From contig NC_083676.1 of assembly GCF_030384665.1 (NCBI RefSeq), positions 620,001-684,000 on the forward strand: a DNA stretch of 64,000 nucleotides, read 5' to 3'. Below, piece after piece: positions 43,128 through 54,622 of this stretch. Position 1 is the first letter of the stretch; the number at the start of each line of letters is the position of its first letter. The position numbers and the translations under genes were made by a program. The notes under the pieces were generated by a model. That model searched no databases. It was not told where the DNA came from and saw nothing but the letters and a program-made list of their open reading frames with translations. This DNA is from Lodderomyces elongisporus. Its lineage: Eukaryota; Ascomycota; Pichiomycetes; Serinales; Debaryomycetaceae.

Positions 43128-46110
43128 ATTTGTTGAACCCTACTTGAAATCTTGTTGGAATAAAGAGTTTAAGGAAAAGCTTGTTTCTTTTTATTTTTAT
43201 ATAGATGTTGACACTGTTTGAAGAACATTTAGCATTTGACATTTTCCACATTTTCCTTATAGTAAGAAAAATAAAGGAAACAAAACACTGGAAGAAATTA
43301 GAGAAAAAAAGAAACACAACCGATGTTCCATATACCGTATACCATAAAGCAAAGTCTTTCAAGAAGGAAATGGGAAATATCCCCATATGCATCCTTGGTG
43401 TTGTGGTTGACCGAAAGAAGACAAAAATTACCTAAAACGAAGTGAAGTTAATTAATTCTTCTTTTGTTTTTTTGGTATTATTTCAATTTACTACTTTGGT
43501 GAAAGCGCTAAGATCGTCTGTAATGCTGTTGGTGGTAAGGGTAAGGAGAAGGGTAAGGGTAATAGTAATATTGTGTTTTGGCGTTACTTTAGTTGTCTGG
43601 AAACTATACTAAAGCTCGCCTCGATTACCGGTTCCAATACACTTTTCTCAATACATTTAAAAGAAAAATTATAAAAAAAAAAATGAGAGAATCTTTTTGC
43701 ATCAAGTGTTAATTTTTTAGTCACTTGACACAAAACCAAACCCATACAAAAAAAAATGAGTGGCTGCAAAGGGTCCTAATAATACATTGGAGTCCCCACT
43801 AGTATCACAAGAAAAAAGCGGGGCTTTGGACATACAGTATACCGGGATTAACCCTGAGATTTTCCCCAAAAACTTTTTTTTTCAAATTTTCAACTTTTCA
43901 TGTATTCCCAAAAAGAAAAATAAAAATAATAATGTTTTTCAATAAGCTATTTCATTTCAAAAGTTATCTTTAATAAAAAAAAATTTTAGACTAAAACAAT
44001 TGTTAACTTGTTTTGTCTGTTTATCCTTTTCATTTAGACAAAGTCGTTATTGTTCCACAGCAAACGAATAAGAAAGAAAAACAGAAAAATAGAAAACAAG
44101 AAGAATGGAAGAAGAAAAGACGACGAAGAATAAAGACGAAAATTAACGAAATAAAACAATTTGTTTTGCAGCTCCTGTGCTTCTAGGCTTTGGTGATCGA
44201 CATGTATGTTGCATATGACTTGCGATGAGGCAAAAGAACAAAAAAAAAAACATCCTACTCCCTTTTCCCTTATTCCTTTTTCCATTTCTCCATTCAGTCT
44301 TGTTTTTGAGCACTTGTTGAAAAATGCATGTTTTATTCGTAAATTCATTATACACAACTGTGGTGCTTGTTGAAAACAATCAATGCCATGACCATCGATC
44401 TGCTGCAATACAAAACGCAGACCTTATTAGTGTTTTTATTGTCATTTTTATCACACAGACGAAACGCGCTTTTTTGTTTTCATTCTTTTCTTTCCCATAT
44501 ATTAATATGTCGATGTTGAGCATTGTTTGTTGAATGCTTTCAAGTGGTGCAACCACAAATGTTTGTGGTTAAGCTTTTGAGTTTTTAGTGGCTTGTTGTT
44601 TGTTGTTTATTGTTGTTGTTGTTTTTTTTTTTCATAAAATATCAACGCGATATACAATAAAGATTTCTGTTTCACATAATTGTAAGGGATCAATGTGCTT
44701 GCGGTTGGCGTTGAACCAGATTTAAGAAACAGAAAAGAAAAATAAAACATGAAATAAAAGTTTAAAAAACAAAGAATGGTAAACAATTACTGTGTTTAAA
44801 GGAGTTGGATGCAATACCTATTGTTACGCAAACTACAACTGCAACTACAATTTAGTTTTACACCATCTAAAGTTTATCGTAAAAACTGAAAAAGTTTGAA
44901 AAAGTAAGAGTTTTAGAAATCAAAAAAAAAAAAAAAAGAAAAAAGAAAAAAGAAAAAATTCCTCTACTTTTCTTTTTGCTTCTTTACATTTTCCATTTTT
45001 GGAAGTCTTGTGAAAAGGGTTGTTCTTTTTTTATTTTGTGTGTCTTTTCTTTTTGTCATAATTGAATATAGTCTGCACCAAGTTGGGAAACTATAGACGG
45101 TTTTATCGATATCCCTTTGATTGAATAGTAGAATGTCGTTTTGGTTCATCTGTTTTCTTTGTTTGCTTGCTTGACTAAAAATGCTATTGAGGACAAGAGA
45201 TTTGCACTCTTTTCAAAACAAACAAAAAGCCCCCCCCCCCAAGAAAAAAAAGAAAAAGGTTGAAAACTTTGGGTAAGCATCCCTAAAGTCCTTTACAATA
45301 AATGCAGTAGATGTAGACGTAGATGTTAATGTAAATGTTAATGTAAATGTTAATGTAGATGTAGTGCAGTATTTTCGTTTACGTGAGTGAAGGCTGTCAA
45401 TGACTTATTGGTCATAATGATGAAGTTTCAAGAATACATGTACATCTTTGAACGTATGATATATTATTGTTATAATTGTTTTTGCTATTGTTTCTATTGT
45501 TATTAGTATTTTGTTGTTGTTAGTGGTGGTGGTGGTGTCAATTTTTTGACGAGCGTACTATGTTGAGTGTTGTCATATGGCATCATCATCATCATCATCA
45601 TCAACTCTTTGCTCGATACATTGTTCCTTCATCAATGCACATATGTATATATTGGGATCTGCTGGTTTGGTTTGCTTATATTTTTTTGCCTTTTCCTCCC
45701 AAGCACAGGATGTTACAGGAAACAATGTTACGCGGGATAGTGTTAATCTCGGGCAAACTATGTATATTTTGATTTACATGGTGATTGCTTTAATTGCCAG
45801 GAGTTTCATAATTCAAATTTCAACTCCCTTATTTTTGCCTCTTGTTCTTGTTCTTTTTTTTTCTTTTTTTTTTTTAATTTTGATTTTTTTTTGAGTCTAA
45901 CTTTTGACAAAAGCGGTAAAGGAACTTCTCCCCGCCTAAAAAAGAAAGACTCAAATAGTGCATTTTTTTTTTCAAAAGCTCTGTTGTTGATTGTTGACAC
46001 AAGGCGTGTCTTTGTTATTTTCCCGCAGTTTCACTCGTAGCGCTTAATCCCTATTGGGATTATTTCCCTTTTGAAAAATTTTTGAATTGTACTGTGTTAT
46101 ACTATTTGGT

Positions 46111-46174
46111 GCTGTGCTGTGCTGTGCTGTGCTGTGCTGTGCTGTGCTGTGCTGTGCTGTGCTGTGCTGTGCTG
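46111..46174. repeat. GCTGT pentanucleotide repeat, about 12 units
   Basis: Twelve perfect 5-bp units plus a partial one. Noncoding. Confidence 0.95.
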
Positions 46175-47052
46175 GGTGGAATAGTACTATTCCTGCGTTA
46201 TTATTGAGAAAAAAAAAAAACGAATAAAAAAAGAAATAAGGGTTAAGCATCTCTGCTTATAAGGTAATTCAAAGGTCTACAGGATATAAGGGTGTCGAAA
46301 AAGGGTGCAAGACTACGCAGCACAAACCCACGTAAAAAAAAAGAGAGAGAAAGTAGTTATGAGCCGAATACGGTCCTATTGTATGTTGGGCAAGAAAGGG
46401 TGTTTGGTGAACCCTGGTTGTGTTATCGACTAAAGGTTGGCCAAAGAAAAAGAAAAATGGAAGAACCGGAATTAAGCAAAGATTAAAAGTAAGAGAAAGA
46501 GAAAGAGAAATAGGAATGGGAATAGGAATAAGCGCAAAATGCAAAAAAAGATACAACCTCAACACTCTTTGTTTCTCCTTCCTTCACTCCCCCTCCTTCC
46601 AGACTGACCCATTACCAAAACACATGGACACTTGAATTGGGGAGATGTTGCTTTTATGACAAAGCAAAAGTATTAGGGAGGATAAACAAAAGGAAGGAAA
46701 AGAGGGAATTGAAAAAAAAAAAGACAAGAAAGAGAGAAAAAGAAGAGTACAGCTGAATTCTAGCATGTAACCATATTGCTGATCCTTTGTTCACAATTGA
46801 GATCGATGGTTGGGTTGGGTTGTGTTGTTGGGAACCTGCCACAATCTTTTGTTCTTTTATAATATCTGCTTTTTGTCTTATGGTTTTATTCTCAAGTTTT
46901 TATCATTGGTTTGTATTCATTTGCTAAATCTTTTCAAAACTTGTTGCGCTTAATTCCGGCTATGAGCTCAAAAGTCGGTGTAATCCAACTTCCCCGCCAC
47001 AGCCTAAAAAAAAAATTTATATTTATATTTTATTTTTTTCTCAATAAAGAAT

Positions 47053-47118
47053 TGTTTCAATGTTTCAATGTTTCAATGTTTCAATGTTTTAATGTTTTAA
47101 TGTTTTAATGTTTTGATG
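47053..47118. repeat. 8-bp tandem repeat (TGTTTCAA/TGTTTTAA)
   Basis: About eight units; the first half carries C and the second half T at one position, showing spread of a variant along the array. Confidence 0.9.
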
Positions 47119-48186
47119 TTGAAAACAAAAGGTTTGTTTGTTTTTCACTTTGTAGAGGTGATCCTTATTCAATCATACCCAAATGAGGAAGTATTTCCAC
47201 AACCACACCTTCTTTACTCCTTTATCCGTCTTTTGTCTTTAATTTACTCAAATTCATTTTATATTTTTATTTTATATTTTTTTTTTTTTTTTATCTCTAT
47301 TTTGGTAGATAATCTGTTCATTTATGGATATGTAGAGCCTTTCAATTGGAAGAGGCTTTTGTTCATTCTATTTTTTTTGAAAAAAATCAACATACATTTT
47401 TACCGTGCTCGTCAAATATTTTTGCAAACAACAAACTTATTGTTTTTCCAAAACACGAGCAGTAGAGAGAGGAAAGTACTTGTTGAAAACGTTTGAATTG
47501 GACATGGACACAACAATATCATGCCATACCATTCATTGCCTAACAAGTAAAACCAAACATACTGGAATTAAGAAATATGGAAGAAAAGGTAAAAATGCAA
47601 AAAAGTAAAAAGTAAAAAGTAAAGAGAGTCTGTGGTAAGACGACGAAAGACGTATTTGAAAATTGTAGAAATAGAAATAGTAAACTGTGCTCGTAAATGC
47701 CGTATACCTTATTCTAGACTGCTGTTTAGTACTCGGCGCATCTGATTGGTAAACAAAAATAGCAAAGAGTATTGCCGAGGAAAAATTTGGATCCTTCTTC
47801 TTCTTCTTCTTGGTTTTCTTCTTAAGCATAACGCACCAGAAGCCCTTGCAATACTCAGATGGGGATAACCTGTTGTGCAAAACTGTTTGAATGGAGCCAA
47901 ATGTTGGGAATATGAGATTAATAAAGAATGTTGAGAAGAAAAAAAAAAAAAAAAAAGAGAATAGGGGGATGGAACGTGGTAAGTGGAAATTGGAAAGTGG
48001 GGGGGTGGGGAAATAGTGGGGGTGGGAAGCAAAGTAAAAAATGAAATGGAAAAGACGAGATAAATCTCATGCACCACTTTCTCAACCATCACCGAGCCAT
48101 ATTTTTTTTTGAACCAAAAACTTCAAGGGATTTTAAAGAATTAAAAAAAAAACAATTATTAACAAAGAATACAATAAAAAAAAAAC

Positions 48187-48266
48187 AAAGCAAAGCAAAG
48201 CAAAGCAAAACAAAGCAAAACAAAGCAAAGCAGAACAAAGCAAAACAAAGCAAAACAAAGCAAAAC
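48187..48266. repeat. CAAAG/CAAAA pentamer repeat
   Basis: About 80 bp of mixed CAAAG and CAAAA pentamers, noncoding. Confidence 0.9.
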
Positions 48267-48848
48267 TATTTGTTGAAAAAAAGAGACTTTATCCACGTTC
48301 ATGTTGTTACGGGTTTATTTCATCACTCTCCTTCCCTTTCTTTTCCCTTGCGCTACCTTAATCCCTCGAAATACCCATTGATCATTAAATAGAAATGGAA
48401 ATGTAATTTTTTATTAAAAAAATATCTTCCTCCTCCTTTTTTGCCTCTTCTTTTACTCCTCTTTTCCTCTATTAACTGGTTTGTTGCCAGTGTTGCCTCG
48501 TAATTGAATCTTGTAATTCACCAAATTACTTGTATGCACTTATAAGAATAAGTGTATCCTAACCCACTTTGATTTCTCATTAATTCTCTATATTTCCTTT
48601 AGCAATCTCTTGTTGTGGTGGTGGTTTGTATACCACCATCAACCCTGTGGTTGAACAATCACTCTCAGCGATGAATCGTAAATCACAGGCAATTTTTTTA
48701 ATTTCAACATTACTATTACTATTACTCAAATTTGGAATTTTCATGCACATGCACTGTGTTTCAATGAGCTGCAACGCACGCAAGAACATTGCCTTGAGAA
48801 CCAACAATGAACAGCCACAAACTGTAGAATAACCATCAAGTGGTACAC

Positions 48849-48992
48849 ATGTATACACTCTCATATGTATACACTCTCATATGTATACACTCTCATATGT
48901 ATACACTCTCATATGTATACACTCTCATATGTATACACTCTCATATGTATACACTCTCATATGTATACACTCTCATGTATACACTCTCATAA
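48849..48992. repeat. 16-bp tandem repeat (about nine copies)
   Basis: Near-perfect copies of ATGTATACACTCTCAT, directly adjoining with no spacers; the last copies are slightly shortened. Contains the palindrome GTATAC in each unit. It makes an artefactual open frame reading MYTLSYVYTLICIHSH. Confidence 0.95.
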
Positions 48993-49239
48993 GTATATTG
49001 CGCTACCTACTAGTCTTTTCAACAAATAGTTCATATAGCAAAATAAAGAACCTGTTGCTGATCCACTCAATACAAACAAACAAAGAATACAAAAGTAGCC
49101 ACCCTCAAATCAATTTTATAAGACAATTTTTTTTAAACAACTCTAATTTCTAGTATTATACTTACACACGTATAAAAACATATCTATATGTATATATCAA
49201 AACCAGCAGGGTACAAAAGATTCACTCCAGTCAACCTAA

Positions 49240-49249
<10 letters not shown>

Positions 49250-49283
<34 letters not shown>

Positions 49284-49298
49284 AGAAGAAGAAGAAGG
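49250..49298. repeat. GA then GAA microsatellite next to the MET10 stop
   Basis: A GA run passes into GAA triplets and ends 4 bp from the MET10 stop codon, so it is in the MET10 3' UTR. Confidence 0.9.
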
Positions 49299-49302
49299 TG
49301 AC

Positions 49303-52300
49303 TTAATAAACTTCCAAGATGTATCTGCCATCTTCCTTCATATCTTCAATCACCTTGCTCACCTCCTTAATCTCTTCGCCCTTACGCTTGGCACCATTAA
49401 CAACAATATCCTCCAAACATGCTGTGATATCAGGAACTGGCCAAGTAGGACCACACAAATAGAAAGACCCATTCTTCTCAACAATGGCATCGGTCAATTC
49501 CTCAATCGACTCTCTAATCTTATCTTGGATATAAATCTTTTGTGGCTGGTCTCTAGAGAATGCAGCACCAATGTGGGTTAAAAGACCAGCTTCTTTATAC
49601 GCCTCCCACAACTCACCATAAAGATACTCTTCCTTCTTGTGTCTTGAACCCATGTACAAGTAAATGTCCCCAATCTCCATTCCTTGCTGTTGTTGCCAAA
49701 TCTTCTCTTCCACAAACGCCTTGAATGGTGCCAAACCAGTACCCAAACCGGACATGACAATAGGCTGAGTTGATAATGGTGGAAGTTTCATCACCGATGG
49801 CTTAACACTCACAACTAACTCATCGCCAATCTTCAAGTCTGACAAATACTTGGAAGAATGACCATAACGCAAACGTCCCTTTGGATCAACCCAGTCAACA
49901 ACAACAACCAACAAATGGACAGCATTCTTGTGGATCTTTTGCGACGAGGCAATAGAATACTCCCTTCTCTTTAATGGCGAAATAATCTTTATCAATTCAG
50001 CAAATGATGGTCTAGCTGACTTAAACTCTTGCAAAAGATCAAAATAAGTATCAAAATTCACCTCCTGTCTCGTTTTCAACTCTGCTGCACCCTCGGCACT
50101 AGCAATCTTGACCAAATGTTCCTTCTCCTTGTCATCAGTAGCAAACTCGGCCAATGACTCATAAAATCTCTTTGGTGGCTTACCTAAAAAGTCCACACTA
50201 TCTGTCAAAAGTTGCTTTGCTGTTTTAGTCTCAAAATAGGTAGGATCTTCCCTATTACTATATTCAACTAATGAATTTGCATCAACCTTGTAAAATTCAA
50301 GAAACTTGTCAACTTCAGCCTCGGGGTTTCTAGCATGAACACCCAAAGCCTCACCAAGCTCATACTTGAGACCAGTACCAGTTATATCAAACTCAATATG
50401 GAAAATGTTTCTTGAATACTCGGTAGGGGTCAAACGCTTATTCTCTTGCACTTTAACAACAAAGTTTTTAACTGGAAGATCAGGACGCAAATCAAGAGAA
50501 ACATCGGCAGCCTCATTGAACACAATTCTTTGGGCCAAGTTTTTGGGTGCAACAAGATTAGTTTCTTCTTCAACTTCTTTAACTGCACGAGGGTTAGGGG
50601 CAATGGCATTTTCAGATAAAAAGTATGAAAGTATTTTGGGTTCCAAATTCTCCTCTTTAACATTGTCATTGTCCTTTCCGCTCTCAACAGCACTATTGGC
50701 CTTTTTAATCTCATTGGCTTTATCTTGAGTCTTTTGAGCAGCTTCACTAGCCACTTGTTTCTCTGTTTCCTTGGCTTCAGCTGTTTCAGCAGCAGTGTCA
50801 TCTTTTAATAAAGACCATTCAGACAAAACGCCAATTTCAATAATTGCATTTTTTTCATTGGCAACCTTGATAAAGTTGTCCAACACTGTTGCCAAAAGCT
50901 CAAAAGAACCCCCATTGGCTTGCAACAATTTGTTAACGATAAAATCGCCCAACTCTGGCATTGCTGATCTCCAAAATGCCAATTGCAACAAAAGTGTTGA
51001 AGTGATTCCCTTAGTCCCACTGCTTGCCTCATCTAAAGCATCAACAATGGACAAGTCAACAACGAGCAACTTATTTTCATTAGTAGCTAAAGTTTTCTTG
51101 AAGCTTGTTGGAACTTTTTCCAAATCAAAAGCTGCCTTTTGATTTACAAGAATAATGGTGCTTCCTGGCTTTGCAGTTGCCAAAACGTCAAACGAGTCCA
51201 AAAGGCTCAAGTCTTCAATAAAGACAACATCTGCAGCATCCACTACATCCCCATTACCTTGTGAGATATAAGTAGAAGAAAGTTGCGATTGAAAAACACC
51301 ACCCAAGCGTGAGTTATCATACACATTTCTTATAGCCACATTTTTGGAGTTGTCCAATGACAACGATAACGCCAACTTGTTAGCCAAATCGAGCAACACT
51401 CCATTATCCTTACCCCAAATTGTGTACTTACCATCGGGTGATGAGTTTGCCGTGATGATTTCATCGACATCACGATTTGTAGGGTTTAACAATTGTTCAA
51501 CATCAATGTCAGTGTACTGTGCAATTAACTTCACTGCAGTTATAGGTGTCCAGTTGAAATCTAATGGGTACTCAAAAGTTTCAGTGGTTAAAGTGCTAGC
51601 TCTAGCACTCAAAAATACCGTGGCACAAACTGTAGCACTTAATGGGTCATTTGAACTAATCACAACCAACTTCTTGGCAGCTTCTGGCAAAACGCTCAAA
51701 AATTGTTCACTATTGAATGGTGATGGAACACGTACTGCAACAACACCAATTTTGTCGCCAGCAAGTTTGCTCCACAATTCAGCCAAGTGTGTTCCATAAA
51801 CAACAAAAACGGTTTCAGCTGCTGGTGAGCCAAAGTATTCAAATTGTGAGTACTTTTTACCAGTAAACTTGTTCAACAACTCAAAAGCCTTGTCGATACT
51901 GATTTCACCATCAGCAGAGTCGAGCAAACTTTGGTACAACGAACCCAACTCTGCAACTGATAAGAGATCTTCGAATTTCTTAAAAGTCTTTGCCGATTCA
52001 ACACCTCCAAATAAAAACATCGAGGGTTTGCCGGTGGAGAAGGCAAAAAAGTGGTTCAAGATTGCCAAGTGCTGGCTCTCTACACCAGACGAAACAGGTG
52101 TAAATGTGGGCAAATTCAAGTCATTGGCAAGACGTGAGGCACGACCGTAGTTATTGACAAACACGGAGCTTTCAAAATCAATAGCGGAAACATTTAATGC
52201 CAAGGGTAACTTCTTTGAGCCACTTAATGAGTTTCTTGCATAGTCTAATCCGTCAATACCGGTAACAACTGAAAGTACTTGTCCACGCGTGCCATTCTTG

Positions 52301-52668
52301 TTCATGTAGCCAAGAACTGCATTCATAGCACCTGAACGAACTTCAAATTTGTTGAAAAATGGTACAACATCAAACGCATTGCCCCATTGTTTATACGACC
52401 AAAGCTGGATGTGTGAATCCAAAATATCCTTTGAGCCAACCGTTTCGTAACTAAAAATCTTTGTTGCCACAGAATATATCGCTTGATTTATAATTGTAGT
52501 GGCCGATGTGTATGACGATCCACGCAACAGTGCTGGGTCATACGCAATACCAAATGGATTTGAGTTGATAAGTGTTGTTAAACCAGTGTCAAGCTCTTTC
52601 TCTGAACTTGAGGTTGTCGAGGTCGCCGACAATGATGAAGCCTCTTTAACAAGACTGTGTGGAGCCAT
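49303..52668 (-). CDS. MET10: Assimilatory sulfite reductase flavoprotein (alpha) subunit
   Basis: Transfers electrons from NADPH through FAD/FMN to the hemoprotein subunit (Met5/Ecm17) for sulfite to sulfide reduction in methionine/cysteine synthesis. The 1121-residue protein (S. cerevisiae 1035) has an N-terminal pyruvate:ferredoxin-oxidoreductase-like region (residues about 40-560), a charged Lys/Glu/Ala-rich linker (about 640-700), an FAD-binding domain with RREYSIASSQ near 903, and an NADPH-binding domain with GLGTGLAPFKAFVEEK near 976, YLYMGSRHKKEEYLYGELW and FYLCGPTWPVPDI. It ends RYILEVY, as in other Met10 proteins. The ATG at 52668 (MAPHSLVKE) is used; codons upstream start from TTG. 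The upstream DNA has CACGTG elements. Confidence 0.95.
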   Translation of the reverse strand: MAPHSLVKEASSLSATSTTSSSEKELDTGLTTLINSNPFGIAYDPALLRGSSYTSATTIINQAIYSVATKIFSYETVGSKDILDSHIQLWSYKQWGNAFDVVPFFNKFEVRSGAMNAVLGYMNKNGTRGQVLSVVTGIDGLDYARNSLSGSKKLPLALNVSAIDFESSVFVNNYGRASRLANDLNLPTFTPVSSGVESQHLAILNHFFAFSTGKPSMFLFGGVESAKTFKKFEDLLSVAELGSLYQSLLDSADGEISIDKAFELLNKFTGKKYSQFEYFGSPAAETVFVVYGTHLAELWSKLAGDKIGVVAVRVPSPFNSEQFLSVLPEAAKKLVVISSNDPLSATVCATVFLSARASTLTTETFEYPLDFNWTPITAVKLIAQYTDIDVEQLLNPTNRDVDEIITANSSPDGKYTIWGKDNGVLLDLANKLALSLSLDNSKNVAIRNVYDNSRLGGVFQSQLSSTYISQGNGDVVDAADVVFIEDLSLLDSFDVLATAKPGSTIILVNQKAAFDLEKVPTSFKKTLATNENKLLVVDLSIVDALDEASSGTKGITSTLLLQLAFWRSAMPELGDFIVNKLLQANGGSFELLATVLDNFIKVANEKNAIIEIGVLSEWSLLKDDTAAETAEAKETEKQVASEAAQKTQDKANEIKKANSAVESGKDNDNVKEENLEPKILSYFLSENAIAPNPRAVKEVEEETNLVAPKNLAQRIVFNEAADVSLDLRPDLPVKNFVVKVQENKRLTPTEYSRNIFHIEFDITGTGLKYELGEALGVHARNPEAEVDKFLEFYKVDANSLVEYSNREDPTYFETKTAKQLLTDSVDFLGKPPKRFYESLAEFATDDKEKEHLVKIASAEGAAELKTRQEVNFDTYFDLLQEFKSARPSFAELIKIISPLKRREYSIASSQKIHKNAVHLLVVVVDWVDPKGRLRYGHSSKYLSDLKIGDELVVSVKPSVMKLPPLSTQPIVMSGLGTGLAPFKAFVEEKIWQQQQGMEIGDIYLYMGSRHKKEEYLYGELWEAYKEAGLLTHIGAAFSRDQPQKIYIQDKIRESIEELTDAIVEKNGSFYLCGPTWPVPDITACLEDIVVNGAKRKGEEIKEVSKVIEDMKEDGRYILEVY

Positions 52669-52690
52669 TTTTTGGTGAATTAACAAAAAA

Positions 52691-52723
<33 letters not shown>

Positions 52724-52899
52724 GGAAAAGGGAAAAGGAAGAAAAATGGGGACCATATGGGTATCTTATTTTTATTCCTATGTTCTTCTTTATTTTTAAT
52801 TACTTCTTACTCATTTATCTTTTATCAAATTTATGAAAAATTTACTTATCAACATACTTACTTAAATTGGCTGATAAATATTGCAAAATTTATGCAAGT

Positions 52900-52905
52900 C
52901 ACGTG
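52900..52905. promoter_or_regulatory. CACGTG box upstream of MET10
   Basis: GTCACGTGCG: Cbf1/Met4-type E-box about 235 bp upstream of the ATG, the expected distance for sulfur-gene activation. Confidence 0.6.
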
Positions 52906-53117
52906 CGCGCATGTCATTATTGTTTGCCTCGGTGCATAATTATTTGTTTCTTTTTTTTAAAAAATAAAAATAAAAATAAAAATAAAAATAAAAATGAATA
53001 GAAAAAACTGTTGTGTATTAAAAGTACGCAAAACACTTTAATCAAATGCAAATATAAAATACAAGTCTATGAGACAAGTAGAGGACTATAAGTAAAGATT
53101 TGTGTTCAAAATAATTT

Positions 53118-53123
53118 CACGTG
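53118..53123. promoter_or_regulatory. CACGTG box upstream of MET10
   Basis: TTCACGTGATT, a good Cbf1 core (TCACGTGA) about 450 bp upstream of MET10. Confidence 0.55.
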
Positions 53124-53140
53124 ATTGTAGGCACGTTGAT

Positions 53141-53152
53141 TGAGTCCACGTG
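53141..53152. promoter_or_regulatory. Composite TGAGTC-CACGTG site upstream of MET10
   Basis: A Gcn4 half-consensus TGAGTC directly abuts CACGTG, only 17 bp from the preceding E-box. Suggests joint control by general amino-acid and sulfur regulators. Confidence 0.5.
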
Positions 53153-53745
53153 TATGTTGACAAACGTGTTTATGTGTGCGCGTATTTACAAACAACATTT
53201 TGGTTTAGTCTCTAGCTGTCTCATTGATGTTTTACTTCTACTTTTACATTGAGATCAAGAATCAATCTTTTTATTTACTGTATCGATATCAGAACCTATT
53301 GTACCTCTCGTCCTGCAGTTCTAATGTTTTGATACACATGTCAAACGCTTTTTCCAGTTTTTTTTTTTCAAGTAACAACAGCAACAACAACAAGAACAAC
53401 AACAACTAGGAAAGCAGGAACAGTATAAATTTTTTTCTTTGTTTTGTGCTTACATGCGAGAATAATCTGGGGAAAACAAAAGAAGGATTGTTGTACAATC
53501 ACGTACGTAGCGCTCATTGCCAAACCTTTGATTATATCAACTAAACGCCGATAAACGCAACTGTCCTGTTTCCACCTTGCTTTCTACTTACTTATTTTTT
53601 TATTATATTTTTTTTGTTTCTTTTTCAAAAGCTAGCTCAAATGCATAAGCCAGCACCAATGCACCACTATGTCATATCTTCAGATGAATAGTTTACCAGA
53701 AGCTATTATCATATATATATATATATGTCTGTATAGAGATGGTGT

Positions 53746-53751
53746 CACGTG
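53746..53751. promoter_or_regulatory. Distal CACGTG box
   Basis: GTCACGTGAA, about 1.08 kb upstream of MET10; function uncertain at this distance. Confidence 0.3.
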
Positions 53752-54141
53752 AATATTTTGCAATTTTTTTTTCTGTGCATTAAATCAAATTTCTTTCTTT
53801 TTTTTTCATGTGCAAAAATTATAAAGAAGTCTATGTATATTTAGATGACTTGAAAGTGATACTAATTTTGTACAATAATAAATGAAAAAAAAAAAAGGAA
53901 AGGTATAGGACGATGTAAGAAGTAGAGTATTGTGAGATGAAAATATAGAAGAATAAATACTTTTGAGTAAGGTTAATGCCAAAAAAGAAGAAAACAAAAC
54001 TTATCCTTTGTGGAAGTAAGTTTTTTACTCAACACACTCTTTTTCTTTTTGCATGGTCAAAGTTTAGGAGATAAACTGGATTTGGAGAAGAGTTTGAGAA
54101 ATAGTGGAAGTGGATTCGAGCCATCCATGAACAAAACTTTG

Positions 54142-54146
54142 AACAG
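54142..54146. repeat. Target-site duplication, left copy
   Basis: AACAG directly before the 5' LTR; repeated after the 3' LTR at 59178-59182. Confidence 0.9.
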
Positions 54147-54600
54147 TGTCACAGTGCGACACACACTGGACGCTCTGTGCCCTCGTTTCCGCTAAGTGAA
54201 TATTTGGAAAATATTGCACGACATAGGAAACTTGAAACTTCAAACAAGATGAGTTTATATAAATAGGAACGAGAAGTGGTAAAATTAACTTATCACTATT
54301 ATATAGAAATATCGGTAAAATATAGATTTTATACGGTCAACTACATTGAACACAAATCACTAGGTGAACGTGCAGAGTGTATACTCTCACGATTCTCCTT
54401 ACTAGTGACTTTGTATGAGACAATTTACTCTCTTAACTTATGAGCATTGAGACCTTTATAGGTGCGATCATTGACAATTACACTTAGTTGGAATATAGCC
54501 TATCAAGTCACGAACTCAAACCGCTGGTATCGGTGAGCTACCAGCTCAAACCGATGCTCAGCAGTCGTACACTTGTTACTTGTGACAGTGCTATGCGACA
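54147..54600 (+). repeat. 5' long terminal repeat (454 bp)
   Basis: Begins TGTCACAGTGCGACA and ends GTGCTATGCGACA, so TG...CA termini with TGTC/GACA inversion. A TATA box TATATAAATA lies at 54256-54265, giving the element its own promoter. Confidence 0.95.
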
Positions 54601-54603
54601 GAA

Positions 54604-54622
54604 TGGCGACCAGAGTGAGGAC
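54604..54622 (+). promoter_or_regulatory. Candidate minus-strand primer binding site
   Basis: Three bases after the 5' LTR comes TGGCGACCAGAGTGAGGA, which begins with TGG, the complement of tRNA 3'-CCA. TGGCGACC plus AGTGAGG fits the 3' end of fungal tRNA-Asn with a two-base difference from the S. cerevisiae gene as I remember it. The tRNA identity is tentative. Confidence 0.5.

Larger units (their letters stand above)
42979..49302. other. 6.3 kb gene-poor region between the Iff-like gene and MET10
   Basis: No supported gene. The region is AT-rich and full of simple repeats: TAATGTAAATGT-type repeat (45315-45362), GGT run (45523-45537), C10 (45230-45240), GCTGT (46111-46174), an 8-bp TGTTTCAA/TGTTTTAA array (47053-47118), CAAAG-type repeat (48187-48266), a 16-bp array (48849-48992), GA and GAA (49250-49298). 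Open frames up to 127 codons are low-complexity. It includes the Iff-like gene promoter on the left and the MET10 3' end on the right. No tRNA was recognised. Confidence 0.45.
52669..54146. other. MET10 upstream region
   Basis: Contains a GAAA run right before the ATG (52690-52722), AAAAAT repeats (52958-52995), the CACGTG boxes annotated separately, a CAA/CAG-type run (53376-53406) and a TA run (53711-53726). The LTR element inserted at its left-distal end, about 1.5 kb from the MET10 ATG. No gene supported. Confidence 0.45.

Noticed and set aside
43205..43435. 76-codon plus-strand frame in the Iff-like gene upstream DNA
   Set aside because: Lys-rich chance ORF without motif, overlapping a second chance frame on the other strand.
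48849..48992. CRISPR-like array
   Set aside because: Units are directly adjacent with no variable spacers, and the genome is eukaryotic. It is a minisatellite.
54010..54195. 61-codon frame running into the 5' LTR
   Set aside because: Crosses the insertion junction of the element, so cannot be an ancestral gene; starts at TTG.
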